Under the pieces are notes generated by a model. The model was not told the origin of the DNA. It saw only the letters and a program-made list of their open reading frames with translations, and ran no database searches. DNA of 64,000 nt from Aquirufa aurantiipilula. GTDB lineage: Bacteria; Bacteroidota; Bacteroidia; Cytophagales; Spirosomataceae. The position numbers and the translations under genes are program-made. The number at the start of each line of letters is the position of its first letter. Positions within the stretch are counted from its first letter, which is position 1. The stretch covers positions 101,130-165,129 of the forward strand of contig NZ_JAANOG010000008.1 in NCBI RefSeq assembly GCF_019923745.1, in the 5' to 3' direction. Below are positions 24,965-34,319 of this stretch, one piece after another.

Positions 24965-26217
24965 TCTTCCTTATTCGCATTTTTTGGGCGCATTTTATCT
25001 TCCGCAGGATTGTTGGCAGGTTGATAAAAAGTTGGGATTTCATTCCAATCTGGCATGTAGTTTTGAGCCACCCAATGTCCTGGGTAATTGTGTGGATATT
25101 TATAATCAGCCCCATAATTTAGCTCTTTCATGAGTTTGGTTGGGGCATTTCTTAAATGTAAGGGAACGGGTAAATTTCCAGTTTTTTCTACAAATGCTAA
25201 GGCTTCATTAATGGCCAAATAGGCTGAATTACTTTTGGGAGAATTAGCTAAATAAATAACGGTTTGCGAAAGGATAATGCGTGATTCTGGATTTCCGATG
25301 ACACGAATGGAGTCAAAGCAAGCTTGGGCTAATAAAAGCGCATTCGGATTAGCTAATCCAATGTCCTCCGAGGCTAAAATAAGTAACCTTCGGCCAATAA
25401 ATTCCAAAGATTCTCCTCCTTGAAGCATTCTAGCTAACCAGTATATAGCGGCATTGGCATCTGAACCACGAATGGATTTAATGAAGGCTGATATGATGTC
25501 GTAATGCTGCTCCCCATCTTTATCATATAAAGCCAGATTTTTCTGTAATCTTTCTGTCACTAAGGCATTGGTGATGGTCAATTCATTGGAATTAGCCGAA
25601 CTAACCAATAATTCAAATAAATTATACAGCTTTCTTCCATCGCCTCCTGAAAAATGGTAAAGTGCATCGCTTTCTTGAAGTGTAATTTTTTTGCCTTTGA
25701 AAAGAGGGTCCACTTGAATCGCTTTTTCCAACATGTGAACCATATGGCTTTCAAGTAGAGGCTGAAGGACATATACTTGGCAGCGAGAAAGTAAAGCGGA
25801 TATTACTTCGAAGGAAGGATTTTCGGTCGTGGCGCCTACGAGCGTTACGATACCTTTTTCTACGGCACCCAATAAAGAATCTTGTTGGGATTTAGAGAAA
25901 CGGTGAATTTCATCAATGAAAAGAATGGGAGAATTGGCTTCAAACATCCTATTTTTTTTCGCCAGATCTAAAGTTTCGCGGACCTCTTTAACACCAGAAG
26001 ATACCGCAGAAAGCGTATATATCGTTCTTTTTAAAGCTGTAGCTAATAATACAGCTAAAGTAGTTTTGCCAACACCCGGAGGCCCCCATAAGATACATGA
26101 TGGTAAATGCCCAGCATCAATAGCCCTTCGAAGTGGACCTTGAGGGCCCATCAAATGTTCTTGTCCAATATAGTCCTCCAACAAAGAAGGACGCATTCGT
26201 TCGGCGAGGGGTTGCAT
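24961..26217 (-). CDS. rarA: Replication-associated recombination protein RarA (MgsA)
   Basis: A 418-residue AAA+ ATPase: PLAERMRPSLLEDYIGQEHL at the start, Walker A GPPGVGKTT at about residue 45, Walker B LFIDEIHRFSKSQQD near residue 98, and the MgsA C-terminal region (SIRGSDANAAIYWLARML, DIGLANPNAL). RarA acts at stalled replication forks and interacts with SSB. Length is as usual (about 420-450). Single gene, convergent with and overlapping thiamine diphosphokinase by 4 bases. Confidence 0.95.
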   Translation of the reverse strand: MQPLAERMRPSLLEDYIGQEHLMGPQGPLRRAIDAGHLPSCILWGPPGVGKTTLAVLLATALKRTIYTLSAVSSGVKEVRETLDLAKKNRMFEANSPILFIDEIHRFSKSQQDSLLGAVEKGIVTLVGATTENPSFEVISALLSRCQVYVLQPLLESHMVHMLEKAIQVDPLFKGKKITLQESDALYHFSGGDGRKLYNLFELLVSSANSNELTITNALVTERLQKNLALYDKDGEQHYDIISAFIKSIRGSDANAAIYWLARMLQGGESLEFIGRRLLILASEDIGLANPNALLLAQACFDSIRVIGNPESRIILSQTVIYLANSPKSNSAYLAINEALAFVEKTGNLPVPLHLRNAPTKLMKELNYGADYKYPHNYPGHWVAQNYMPDWNEIPTFYQPANNPAEDKMRPKNANKED

Positions 26218-26315
26218 AGAATTCGAAGTTACACTTTTTAAAAAATCCAGAGAAGGGCTTTTGGTGAATCAGGATAAATAATCTCAGAAAAGGATAAATA
26301 TTTCATTTAGAATTC

Positions 26316-26323
26316 TAATTTTG
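26316..26323 (+). promoter_or_regulatory. Candidate -7 box TAATTTTG for the exported isomerase
   Basis: A full TAnnTTTG match 24 bases before the ATG at 26348; no clear -33 partner. Confidence 0.4.
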
Positions 26324-26347
26324 AAAGATAAATAAATCTAAATAATT

Positions 26348-27271
26348 ATGAATTCATCGCGTAGATCATTTTTACAGAAAGGAGCTATTGCTTTAGGAGC
26401 AGCAGCCTTCACTTCATCGACATGGGAGGCCCTAGCCAATGCCAAAGCCAAAAAAATAGTTGGGGTTCAATTGTACTCCATTCGGGAAGATATGAAAGTT
26501 GACCCTATGGGCACTTTAACAAAATTGGCTGAAATGGGCTACAAATATGTAGAGCATGCTAATTATGTTAACCGTAAGTTTTACGGCTGGTCGGCACAAG
26601 AATTTAGAAAAAGATTGGATGGTTTAGGCTTAAAAATGCCTAGTGGTCATACCGTGATGGGTAAACAACATTGGGATGAGTCGAAAAAAGAATTTACTGA
26701 TTTGTGGAAATACACGGTAGAAGATGCTGCTGTTTGTGGTCAAGAGATTGTAATTAGTCCTTCATTGGATAAGTCAATCCGTACTTCATCTAGTTTATTC
26801 AAAACATACATGGATGTGTTTAATAAGTCGGGAGAGTTATGCCAAAAATCGGGAATGCGCTTTGGATACCACAACCATGATTTTGAATTTTCTGAGAAAT
26901 TGGATGGGGTAACCTTGTTCGATTTAATCATGGAAAATACGGATTCTAAATTAGTAGCTCAACAGTTAGACATAGGTAATATGATTAACGGAGGGGGAGT
27001 TCCTGCGGAAATTTTGAAGAAATATCCAGGTCGTTTTGTCTCCATGCATGTGAAAGATGAGATTGCTGCTGCTCCAGGACATGGGGAGAAATATGAAAGT
27101 ACCATTTTAGGTACGGGAATTATTTCTGTGTTGGATATGGTAAAATTGGGAGAAAAGAAAGGTGGAACCAAGCATTTCATCATTGAGCAAGAATCCTATC
27201 AAGGTAAAAAGCCAATTGATTGCGTAAGAGAAGATTTGGAAATCATGAAGAAATGGGGTTACGTTTCTTAG
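26348..27271 (+). CDS. Tat-exported sugar phosphate isomerase/epimerase family protein
   Basis: A 307-residue TIM-barrel protein with an unmistakable twin-Arg signal (SRRSFLQKGAIALGAAA). Barrel motifs are YVEHANYVNRKFYGW, FGYHNHDFEF, VAQQLDIGNM, VSMHVKDE and FIIEQESY, the metal and substrate residues of the AP-endonuclease-2-type isomerase family. Exported relatives in Bacteroidota occur with Gfo/Idh/MocA and DUF1080 proteins and act in periplasmic keto-sugar chemistry. It is transcribed alone, with a terminator at 27352. Confidence 0.85.
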   Translation: MNSSRRSFLQKGAIALGAAAFTSSTWEALANAKAKKIVGVQLYSIREDMKVDPMGTLTKLAEMGYKYVEHANYVNRKFYGWSAQEFRKRLDGLGLKMPSGHTVMGKQHWDESKKEFTDLWKYTVEDAAVCGQEIVISPSLDKSIRTSSSLFKTYMDVFNKSGELCQKSGMRFGYHNHDFEFSEKLDGVTLFDLIMENTDSKLVAQQLDIGNMINGGGVPAEILKKYPGRFVSMHVKDEIAAAPGHGEKYESTILGTGIISVLDMVKLGEKKGGTKHFIIEQESYQGKKPIDCVREDLEIMKKWGYVS

Positions 27272-27351
27272 ATAGCTAAGGCTAAAAGGATTAGAATTCT
27301 TGTTGCTATCATACGATTTGATTTTTTGTATATTGCACCCACTAAATTATC

Positions 27352-27380
27352 AAGGAAAGAGCTCAGCTCTTTCCTTTTGT
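27352..27380 (+). terminator. Rho-independent terminator after the exported isomerase
   Basis: A 12-bp stem (AAGGAAAGAGCT and AGCTCTTTCCTT) around one C, followed by TTGTTT. It lies 80 bases after the isomerase stop and 20 bases before the next ATG. Confidence 0.8.
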
Positions 27381-27401
27381 TTGCTATAAAATAACCCAGA
27401 T

Positions 27402-28736
27402 ATGAAAGCATTTGTTACTTTACCTGCCTTATTACTCCTAGGTCCATTGGCTTTTTCACAAGCTTCACTGAAGCCTATTATCAATCAAAAAGCAAAAGCG
27501 ATTGAATCGAAAACGATTTCCTGGAGAAGGGATTTTCATGAGCACCCAGAATTGGGAAATAATGAGATACGTACTGCGGGAATCATCGCCGCACATTTGA
27601 GATCCTTGGGGATAGAGGTACAAGAAAAGGTGGCTAAAACAGGAGTAGTGGGTATTTTGAAAGGAGCTAAGCCTGGACCTGTCGTGGCATTACGTGCTGA
27701 CATGGATGGTCTACCGGTGACGGAACGAGGTGATTTACCTTTTAAGTCGACGGTCACTACTGAATACAATGGCCAGAAGACAGGTATCATGCATGCCTGT
27801 GGACATGATAGTCACATGGCTATTTTGATGTCTGTAGCCGAAATTTTAGCTTCAGAAAAAGCCAATTTAGCCGGAACAGTGAAATTTATATTTCAACCGG
27901 CAGAGGAGGGAGTTTATGGAGCTAGAGGAGAAAAAATTGTTTCAGGGGCAGAATTAATGGTTCAAGAAGGCGTTTTAGAAAATCCAAAAGTGGATGCTAT
28001 TTTTGGCTTGCATATTATGGCGGAAGCAGCAGCTGGAACGATACAATACCGTCCGGGTGCCACCATGGCAGCGGTTGATGAATTGGATATTCAAGTGAAA
28101 GGAAAGCAAGCTCACGGAGCTTATCCATGGCAAGGAATTGATCCGATTGTCATCTCATCTCAAATCATCATGGGTTTACAAACCATTGTAAGTCGGAATG
28201 TGAATTTGCCAGAAGATCCAGCCATTGTAACAGTGGGAGCTATTCATAGTGGTATTCGCTATAATATTATTCCAGAAAGCGCGAGTATGATTGGAACGAT
28301 TCGCACGTTTGGAACAGAGCAAAGAAAATTAGTTCACCAACGAATTACGGACATAGCCACTAACATTGCTAAGAGTGGAGGCGCGGTGGCAGATGTACAC
28401 ATTGGAACAGGCTATCCAGCTACCATCAATGATGTCAATTTAGTAGATAAAATGCTTCCTTCCCTTATAGAGTTGAATGGGCGTGATAAAGTGCTTTTAA
28501 AACCAGCTCACACGGGTGCAGAAGATTTTAGTTTTTTTCAAGAAAAAATCCCGGGATTCTTTTTCTTTTTGGGAGGAAGGCCTTTAGATAAATTGAACGT
28601 CCCTGTGGCAAGTCACCATACCCCTGATTTTCAGATAGATGAGTCTGGATTTCAGCTTGGAGTGAAAGCATTGAGCCATTTAGTTGTTGATTATTTTGAA
28701 CAAGCCATGCCAGTGGCAAAAAAGAGTAAGAAATAA
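27402..28736 (+). CDS. Exported M20-family amidohydrolase
   Basis: A 444-residue peptidase-M20-type amidohydrolase with a Sec signal (MKAFVTLPALLLLGPLAFSQ). Metal and catalytic motifs: RRDFHEHPELGNNE, RADMDGLPV, MHACGHDSHMA, FQPAEEG and GAEDFSFF. It hydrolyses N-acyl amino acids or related amides (hippurate / IAA-amino-acid hydrolase group) outside the cytoplasm. Single gene between two hairpins (27352 and 28744). Confidence 0.9.
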   Translation: MKAFVTLPALLLLGPLAFSQASLKPIINQKAKAIESKTISWRRDFHEHPELGNNEIRTAGIIAAHLRSLGIEVQEKVAKTGVVGILKGAKPGPVVALRADMDGLPVTERGDLPFKSTVTTEYNGQKTGIMHACGHDSHMAILMSVAEILASEKANLAGTVKFIFQPAEEGVYGARGEKIVSGAELMVQEGVLENPKVDAIFGLHIMAEAAAGTIQYRPGATMAAVDELDIQVKGKQAHGAYPWQGIDPIVISSQIIMGLQTIVSRNVNLPEDPAIVTVGAIHSGIRYNIIPESASMIGTIRTFGTEQRKLVHQRITDIATNIAKSGGAVADVHIGTGYPATINDVNLVDKMLPSLIELNGRDKVLLKPAHTGAEDFSFFQEKIPGFFFFLGGRPLDKLNVPVASHHTPDFQIDESGFQLGVKALSHLVVDYFEQAMPVAKKSKK

Positions 28737-28743
28737 AAATAGG

Positions 28744-28775
28744 ACTGTCCTTATAAAGACTAGGACGGTTTTAAC
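28744..28775 (+). terminator. Probable terminator after the M20 amidohydrolase
   Basis: Stem ACTGTCCT and AGGACGGT (one wobble pair) with a 10-base loop and a short T-rich tail, 7 bases after the stop codon. It separates the amidohydrolase from the rhamnose operon. Confidence 0.55.
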
Positions 28776-28811
28776 TTGACAAGATTTAATTTTACTGAAA
28801 AAAAAGGAGAT

Positions 28812-30935
28812 ATGTCCCAAAATTATCAGCATGTATCCTACCTATGGGAGGATTCAAAAGCAGCGTCTTTATCTGGAAACGAGGTAGATTTATTTATTTA
28901 CAGATCCAATATTCTTGGAGCAGATTTAAGAATTACAAACTACGGAGGTGGTAATACCTCGGTGAAAATAAAAGATAAAGATCCTTTAACAGGACAGGAG
29001 ACAGAAGTGATGTGGATTAAAGGTTCTGGTGGAGACATTGGTACTTTAAAAAAATCAGGATGCGCGGCCTTGTATTTGGATCGTTTATTGAGTTTAGAGA
29101 ATGTCTATCGTGGTTTAGAGCATGAAGATGAAATGGTGGAATTGTTTAACCATTGCATTTTTGATCTAGCTTCAAAAGCTCCTTCTATTGACACGCCCTT
29201 ACATGGTTTTTTACCATTTAAACATATTGATCACTTGCATCCAGATGCGGCTATTGCGATAGCAGCAGCTAAGGACGGAAAGAAAATCACCGAGGAATTA
29301 TTCGGAGGGCAGATAGGTTGGGTTGGCTGGCAGCGTCCGGGATTTGATTTAGGTTTACAATTGCGTGCTTGCTTGCAAGAGGCAGCGGCTAAAGGAATTC
29401 AATTGCGTGGTATCATGTTAGGTTCCCATGGATTATTTACTTGGGCTGATACATCGTATGATTGTTATTTGAACACGCTGGATGTCATAGAAAAGTGTGC
29501 TGAATATATTAAACAAAATGAAGGAAAAACAAGACCAGTATTTGGAGGTCCTAAAATAGCTTCATTAGAAACGGCTAAGCGTATTTCTCAAGCGAAGGCC
29601 ATTGCTCCTGTCTTGAGAGGATTTTGTTCCTCTTATGTTCAGATGATTGGACATTTCTCGGACGATGAGCGAGTGCTTCAGTTTATCAATTCAAATGATT
29701 TGGATGTATTGGCTCCATTAGGAACCTCTTGTCCAGACCATTTCCTTCGTACCAAAATTTCTCCACTGGTTTTGAACTTGAAACCAGATCAAGATTTATC
29801 GGATGTGGATGGAATTAAGGCACAAATTCAACCATTGTTTGAGGCATATCGTGTTATGTATGCCGAATACCACGCTACTTGCGCTCGTCCTAACAGCCCA
29901 GCCATGCGTGATCCTAACCCGGTCGTTATTTTATACCCAGGTGTAGGTATGTTCACTTTTGCAAAAGATAAGCAAACAGCACGTGTAGCAGCAGAATTCT
30001 ATACCAATGCCATCAATGTGATGCGTGGTGCAGAGGCTATTTCCAAATACACCTCATTACCTCGCCAAGAGGCATTTGATATTGAGTATTGGTTATTGGA
30101 AGAAGCAAAATTACAGCGTATGCCAAAACCAAAGAGCATGTCGGGCCGTGTTGCATTTGTGACAGGTTCAGCAGGAGGAATTGGTAAGGCTATTGCGAAG
30201 AAAATGGCTCAAGAAGGTGCTTGCGTAGTTATTAACGATGTGAATGCTGAGCGCATGGAGGAGGCCAAAAAGGAATTTACTTCTTTATTTGGTAAAGATT
30301 CCGTTTCTACGGTATTAGCGGATGTTACTAGTCAAGAATCCATCGAAAATGCCATGGGAGAAGCTTGTTTAGCCTTTGGTGGAGTGGATGTGATTGTGAA
30401 CAATGCGGGTATCAGTATTTCAAAAGGTATTTTGGAGCATACTCAACAAGATTGGGATCGCTTATTTGATATTTTAGTAAAAGGCCAATTCTTGGTTAGT
30501 CAAGCAGCTGTGGCTATCATGCGCAAGCAAAATTTAGGAGGAGATATTGTGAATATCGTTTCTAAAAATGCATTTGTTGCAGGACCAAATAACGCAGGTT
30601 ATGGTTCAGCTAAAGCAGCTCAGGCACATATGACACGTTTATTGGCTGCTGAATTAGGACCAGATCGCATTCGAGTAAATACCGTGAATCCAGATGCAGT
30701 GATTGCGGATTCTAATATTTGGGCCGGAGGTTGGGCAGAAGGACGTGCTAAGGCATATGGAATTAAGGTAGAAGAACTACCTGCTTTCTATGCGAAGCGT
30801 ACTTTATTGAATCAATCTATTTTACCAGAAGATATTGCCAATGCATGTTATGCATTTGTTGGCGGATTGTTGCATAAATCTACCGGAAATGCATTGAATG
30901 TAGACGGAGGGGTAGCAGCAGGATTTTTACGTTAA
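28812..30935 (+). CDS. Fused rhamnulose-1-phosphate aldolase / L-lactaldehyde dehydrogenase
   Basis: About 707 residues from ATG 28812, chosen because AAAGGAG lies directly before it; an upstream in-frame TTG is weaker. The N-terminal about 420 residues form a class-II-type aldolase (RSNILGADLRITNYGGGNTS opens the fold). The C-terminal 280 are a short-chain dehydrogenase with FVTGSAGGIGKA near residue 450, VNNAG and catalytic YGSAK. This is the RhaEW architecture: it cleaves rhamnulose-1-phosphate to DHAP and L-lactaldehyde and oxidises the aldehyde to L-lactate. First gene of the rhamnose/lactate operon, followed 15 bases later by the isomerase. Confidence 0.92.
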   Translation: MSQNYQHVSYLWEDSKAASLSGNEVDLFIYRSNILGADLRITNYGGGNTSVKIKDKDPLTGQETEVMWIKGSGGDIGTLKKSGCAALYLDRLLSLENVYRGLEHEDEMVELFNHCIFDLASKAPSIDTPLHGFLPFKHIDHLHPDAAIAIAAAKDGKKITEELFGGQIGWVGWQRPGFDLGLQLRACLQEAAAKGIQLRGIMLGSHGLFTWADTSYDCYLNTLDVIEKCAEYIKQNEGKTRPVFGGPKIASLETAKRISQAKAIAPVLRGFCSSYVQMIGHFSDDERVLQFINSNDLDVLAPLGTSCPDHFLRTKISPLVLNLKPDQDLSDVDGIKAQIQPLFEAYRVMYAEYHATCARPNSPAMRDPNPVVILYPGVGMFTFAKDKQTARVAAEFYTNAINVMRGAEAISKYTSLPRQEAFDIEYWLLEEAKLQRMPKPKSMSGRVAFVTGSAGGIGKAIAKKMAQEGACVVINDVNAERMEEAKKEFTSLFGKDSVSTVLADVTSQESIENAMGEACLAFGGVDVIVNNAGISISKGILEHTQQDWDRLFDILVKGQFLVSQAAVAIMRKQNLGGDIVNIVSKNAFVAGPNNAGYGSAKAAQAHMTRLLAAELGPDRIRVNTVNPDAVIADSNIWAGGWAEGRAKAYGIKVEELPAFYAKRTLLNQSILPEDIANACYAFVGGLLHKSTGNALNVDGGVAAGFLR

Positions 30936-30950
30936 ATCGCAGAGAATTAC

Positions 30951-32222
30951 ATGTTTGTTGGAGAAAAATTACATGACCACAATGCGCTTCGTTTAGCTGC
31001 GCACGAAAGAAGATATGCTTTTATTCAATCGGAGGTAGCCATTCCATCTGATTTAATTACCAAATTGAAAGATTTTCAGATCGCGATTCCATCTTGGGCT
31101 TTGGGCACAGGTGGGACGCGATTTGGTCGTTTTTCAGGAGGGGGAGAGCCAAGGAATTTAGAAGAAAAAATTGCTGATGTAGGTTTATTGCATGCATTGA
31201 ACCAGACTTCGGGAGCCATTTCCTTGCATATTCCATGGGATAGTACTACCAATCCTGCAGCGATTAAGGCCTTAGCAGCTCAGCATGGTTTAGCCTTTGA
31301 CGCAGTTAATTCCAATACATTTCAAGATCAAGCGAATCAAGCCTTAAGCTATAAATTTGGTTCATTGCAACATGTGGATGCTGCGGTAAGAAAACAAGCC
31401 GTTCAGCATAATATTGAGGTAATCCAACAAGGCATTGAATTAGGCTCTAAATCTTTGACTGTTTGGTTATCCGATGGTTCTTGCTTCCCTGGCCAATTGA
31501 ATTTCAGAAAGGCCTATGAACGTACTGTTGATAGTTTGAAAGAAATCTATGCAGCTTTGCCAAGCGATTGGAAGTTGTTTTTAGAATATAAAGCCTACGA
31601 ACCTAATTTCTATTCCACTACGGTAGGAGATTGGGGCCAATCTTATTCTATGGTGAATAAATTGGGAGAAAAAGCATATACTTTGGTGGATTTAGGTCAT
31701 CATTTGCCCAATGCTAATATCGAGCAAATTGTTTCATTATTGTTGATGGAAGGTAAATTGGGTGGTTTCCATTTCAATGATTCCAAATATGGGGATGATG
31801 ATTTAACTGCTGGTTCGATTAAGCCATACCAGTTGTTTCTGATTTTCAATGAATTAGTGGATGGGATGGATGCGAAAGGAATGAATCATGCCCAAGATTT
31901 GGGATGGATGATTGATGCCTCTCACAATGTTAAAGATCCTTTAGAAGATTTATTGCAATCAGTAGAAGCCATTCAAATGGCTTATGCTCAAGCATTGTTG
32001 GTAGATCGCGCCGCCTTAGAAGCTGCACGAAATGCGAATGATGTGGTGGCATGTCAAGAGATTTTACAGACGGCTTTCCGTACTGATGTTCGTTCATTGG
32101 TGGCTCAAGCACGATTGGAATTGGGAGGAGCCTTGGATCCCTTGGCTTTATTCCGTGAATTAGGTATTAGAAATCAATTGATTCAACAAAGAGGAGCCAA
32201 AACCCAAGCTACGGGATTATAA
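30951..32222 (+). CDS. L-rhamnose isomerase (TIM-barrel, RhaI type)
   Basis: A 423-residue isomerase of the rhizobial/Bacteroidota RhaI type rather than the E. coli RhaA type. It interconverts L-rhamnose and L-rhamnulose in the cytoplasm. Motifs: IPSWALGTGGTRFGRF, WLSDGSCFPGQLNF, FLEYKAYEPNFY (metal-binding Glu), VDLGHH and FHFNDSKYGDDDL (metal ligands). It lies 15 bases after the aldolase/dehydrogenase gene and 1 base before the kinase gene. Confidence 0.9.
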   Translation: MFVGEKLHDHNALRLAAHERRYAFIQSEVAIPSDLITKLKDFQIAIPSWALGTGGTRFGRFSGGGEPRNLEEKIADVGLLHALNQTSGAISLHIPWDSTTNPAAIKALAAQHGLAFDAVNSNTFQDQANQALSYKFGSLQHVDAAVRKQAVQHNIEVIQQGIELGSKSLTVWLSDGSCFPGQLNFRKAYERTVDSLKEIYAALPSDWKLFLEYKAYEPNFYSTTVGDWGQSYSMVNKLGEKAYTLVDLGHHLPNANIEQIVSLLLMEGKLGGFHFNDSKYGDDDLTAGSIKPYQLFLIFNELVDGMDAKGMNHAQDLGWMIDASHNVKDPLEDLLQSVEAIQMAYAQALLVDRAALEAARNANDVVACQEILQTAFRTDVRSLVAQARLELGGALDPLALFRELGIRNQLIQQRGAKTQATGL

Positions 32223-32223
32223 G

Positions 32224-33612
32224 ATGTCAGTGGTGGAGAAACTTCCCGTTATTGCGATTTTTGATATTGGCAAAACCAATAAGAAGCTATTCCTTTGGAA
32301 TAAAAACTACCAGATTGTATTCGAGCAAAGTCAAAATTTTGCTGAGATTCCTGATGAAGATGGATTCATGGGGGAAGATTTGGCCGCGGTACAATCCTGG
32401 GTTTTAGCCTCATTTGCTGAAGTCCAACAAGATGCTCGATTCGATATTTTAGCCTTAAATTTTTCAGGGTATGGAGCTACTGTCGTATTTGTCAATGCCG
32501 AAGGAAAAGCTGTTTTGCCATTATATAATTATCTAAAGCCATTTCCAGCTGATTTAGCGAAAGCATTTTATGCTCGCTATGGAGGAGAATCAGAAGTTGC
32601 GCGTGCAACCGCATCTCCCATTTTGGGGAGTTTGAATTCTGGCATGATGGCTTATTGGATGGCTAAATCCAAAAATCAAACAAAAGAAATACGATGGGTA
32701 TTACATTGGCCGAATTATTTGTCCAGTTTATTTACTCATCAATTTTATACCGAGTTAACCTCAGTGGGATGTCATACCCATTTGTGGGACTTTGATCATC
32801 AGCGTTATCATGATTGGGTTGAAAAAGAAGGATTAAGGCCTTTGTTGCCTGAAGCGGTTTTAGCCAATCAAACCTTTCCGATGAGCTCATCAAATTTACC
32901 TGTTGGTGTGGGTTTACACGATTCATCCTCGGCGTTGATTCCGTATTTGATGCAGTTTAAGGAACCGTTTTTGTTGCTTTCTACGGGTACTTGGTGTATT
33001 TCTATGCATCCTTTTAATGCTCAACCATTGACGCCAGTGGAGTTGAAAAACGATGTTTTGTCCTTTTTACAATACAATGGAAAGCCCGTTAAGGCTGCCC
33101 GATTATTTGCAGGGAATGAGCATGAAATTCAATTAAAAAGATTGCAAGCTCATTTTGGAGTAGATAAAAAAGCTCATTTAACGGTACCTTATTCCACCTA
33201 TTTGAATGCAATATTGAGTAATCAAATAGAGAATAAAATGCCTTCCTTGAAAGAGGCTAATGCTGATTTTTTAGCTAATTCTGGTTTTGATGCTCGTGAT
33301 TTGGGTGATTTTGATAATTTTGATCAAGCCTACCAACAGTTTATGGTAGATTTGGTTGTTCAGCAAATATATTCCTTACGTCTTTTGTTGGATTCTTCTC
33401 CAGTAGATCGAATTTTGGTCGATGGAGGGTTTAGTAAAAATGATATTTATATGCACTTATTGGCCTTTGCTTTCCCTGCTGTGGCCATTTATGGAGCAGA
33501 AGTAGCGCAAGCTAGTTCCTTGGGAGCTGCGCTTGCTATACATTCAACCTGGAATGATCAAGAAATACCCATTAATTTGGTGAGCCTAAAAAGATATGAA
33601 GCATGCGAGTAG
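32224..33612 (+). CDS. Rhamnulokinase-type FGGY carbohydrate kinase
   Basis: A 462-residue FGGY kinase: AIFDIGKTNKKLFLWN at the N-terminus (phosphate 1 motif), LSTGTWCISMHP in the middle and ILVDGGFSKNDIYMHLLA near the C-terminus. In this operon it should phosphorylate L-rhamnulose at O1 before the fused aldolase acts. The family also includes other sugar kinases; context decides the assignment. Starts 1 base after the isomerase stop and overlaps lutA by 10 bases. Confidence 0.87.
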   Translation: MSVVEKLPVIAIFDIGKTNKKLFLWNKNYQIVFEQSQNFAEIPDEDGFMGEDLAAVQSWVLASFAEVQQDARFDILALNFSGYGATVVFVNAEGKAVLPLYNYLKPFPADLAKAFYARYGGESEVARATASPILGSLNSGMMAYWMAKSKNQTKEIRWVLHWPNYLSSLFTHQFYTELTSVGCHTHLWDFDHQRYHDWVEKEGLRPLLPEAVLANQTFPMSSSNLPVGVGLHDSSSALIPYLMQFKEPFLLLSTGTWCISMHPFNAQPLTPVELKNDVLSFLQYNGKPVKAARLFAGNEHEIQLKRLQAHFGVDKKAHLTVPYSTYLNAILSNQIENKMPSLKEANADFLANSGFDARDLGDFDNFDQAYQQFMVDLVVQQIYSLRLLLDSSPVDRILVDGGFSKNDIYMHLLAFAFPAVAIYGAEVAQASSLGAALAIHSTWNDQEIPINLVSLKRYEACE

Positions 33613-34319
33613 CCTTATTTGTTCCTTGTTACATTGATCAATTTTATCCACAAGTAGCCGTTGCTAGTTTAGAATTATTGGAGAAATTGGGTTGTGAGGT
33701 TAGTGTACCAGCGAATCAAACTTGCTGTGGTCAACCTATGGCTAATTCGGGTTTTGCCCATATAACTTCAGGCTGTGATAGTAATTTTGCCACCAATTTT
33801 TCTGGTTTTGACTATATCGTAGGGCCCTCGGGTTCATGTGTATTGCATTTGAAAGAGCATCACCCTGATGCTAAAATCCGTTCATCTGTATTTGAAATTT
33901 GTGAATTTTTAGTGGACGTTTTGAAAGTAAAATCTCTTCCTTCCTATTTTCCACACAAAGTTGGTTTGCATCAAAGTTGCCATGGTCAACGAGGTTTGCG
34001 AATTTCATCCATGACAGAATTAAACGAAAAGCCCTTTTCTAAGTTAACATATCTATTGGATTTAGTAGAGGGTTGTGAGTGGAAATATCCAGAGCGACAA
34101 GATGAATGTTGTGGTTTCGGCGGAACATTTTGTGTGACCGAAGAAGCTGTTTCGGTAAAAATGGGTCAAGATCGAATACTGGAACATCAAGCCAATGAAG
34201 TGGAGTACATTGTTGGTGCCGATACGTCTTGTTTAATGCACATGGAAGGGATTCTGAAACGCTCAGTGTCCCCAGTAGGAGTGAAACATATTGTAGAAAT
34301 ATTGAATGCACATGCTTAG
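33603..34319 (+). CDS. lutA: Lactate utilization protein LutA
   Basis: A 238-residue Fe-S protein with two CCG-type domains: QTCCGQPMANSG, HQSCHGQRG and DECCGFGGTFC supply cysteines for iron-sulfur binding. LutA works with LutB and LutC to oxidise L-lactate to pyruvate. It overlaps the kinase gene by 10 bases and lutB by 14 bases, so lactate oxidation is translationally coupled to rhamnose breakdown, which yields lactate. Confidence 0.93.
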   Translation: MRVALFVPCYIDQFYPQVAVASLELLEKLGCEVSVPANQTCCGQPMANSGFAHITSGCDSNFATNFSGFDYIVGPSGSCVLHLKEHHPDAKIRSSVFEICEFLVDVLKVKSLPSYFPHKVGLHQSCHGQRGLRISSMTELNEKPFSKLTYLLDLVEGCEWKYPERQDECCGFGGTFCVTEEAVSVKMGQDRILEHQANEVEYIVGADTSCLMHMEGILKRSVSPVGVKHIVEILNAHA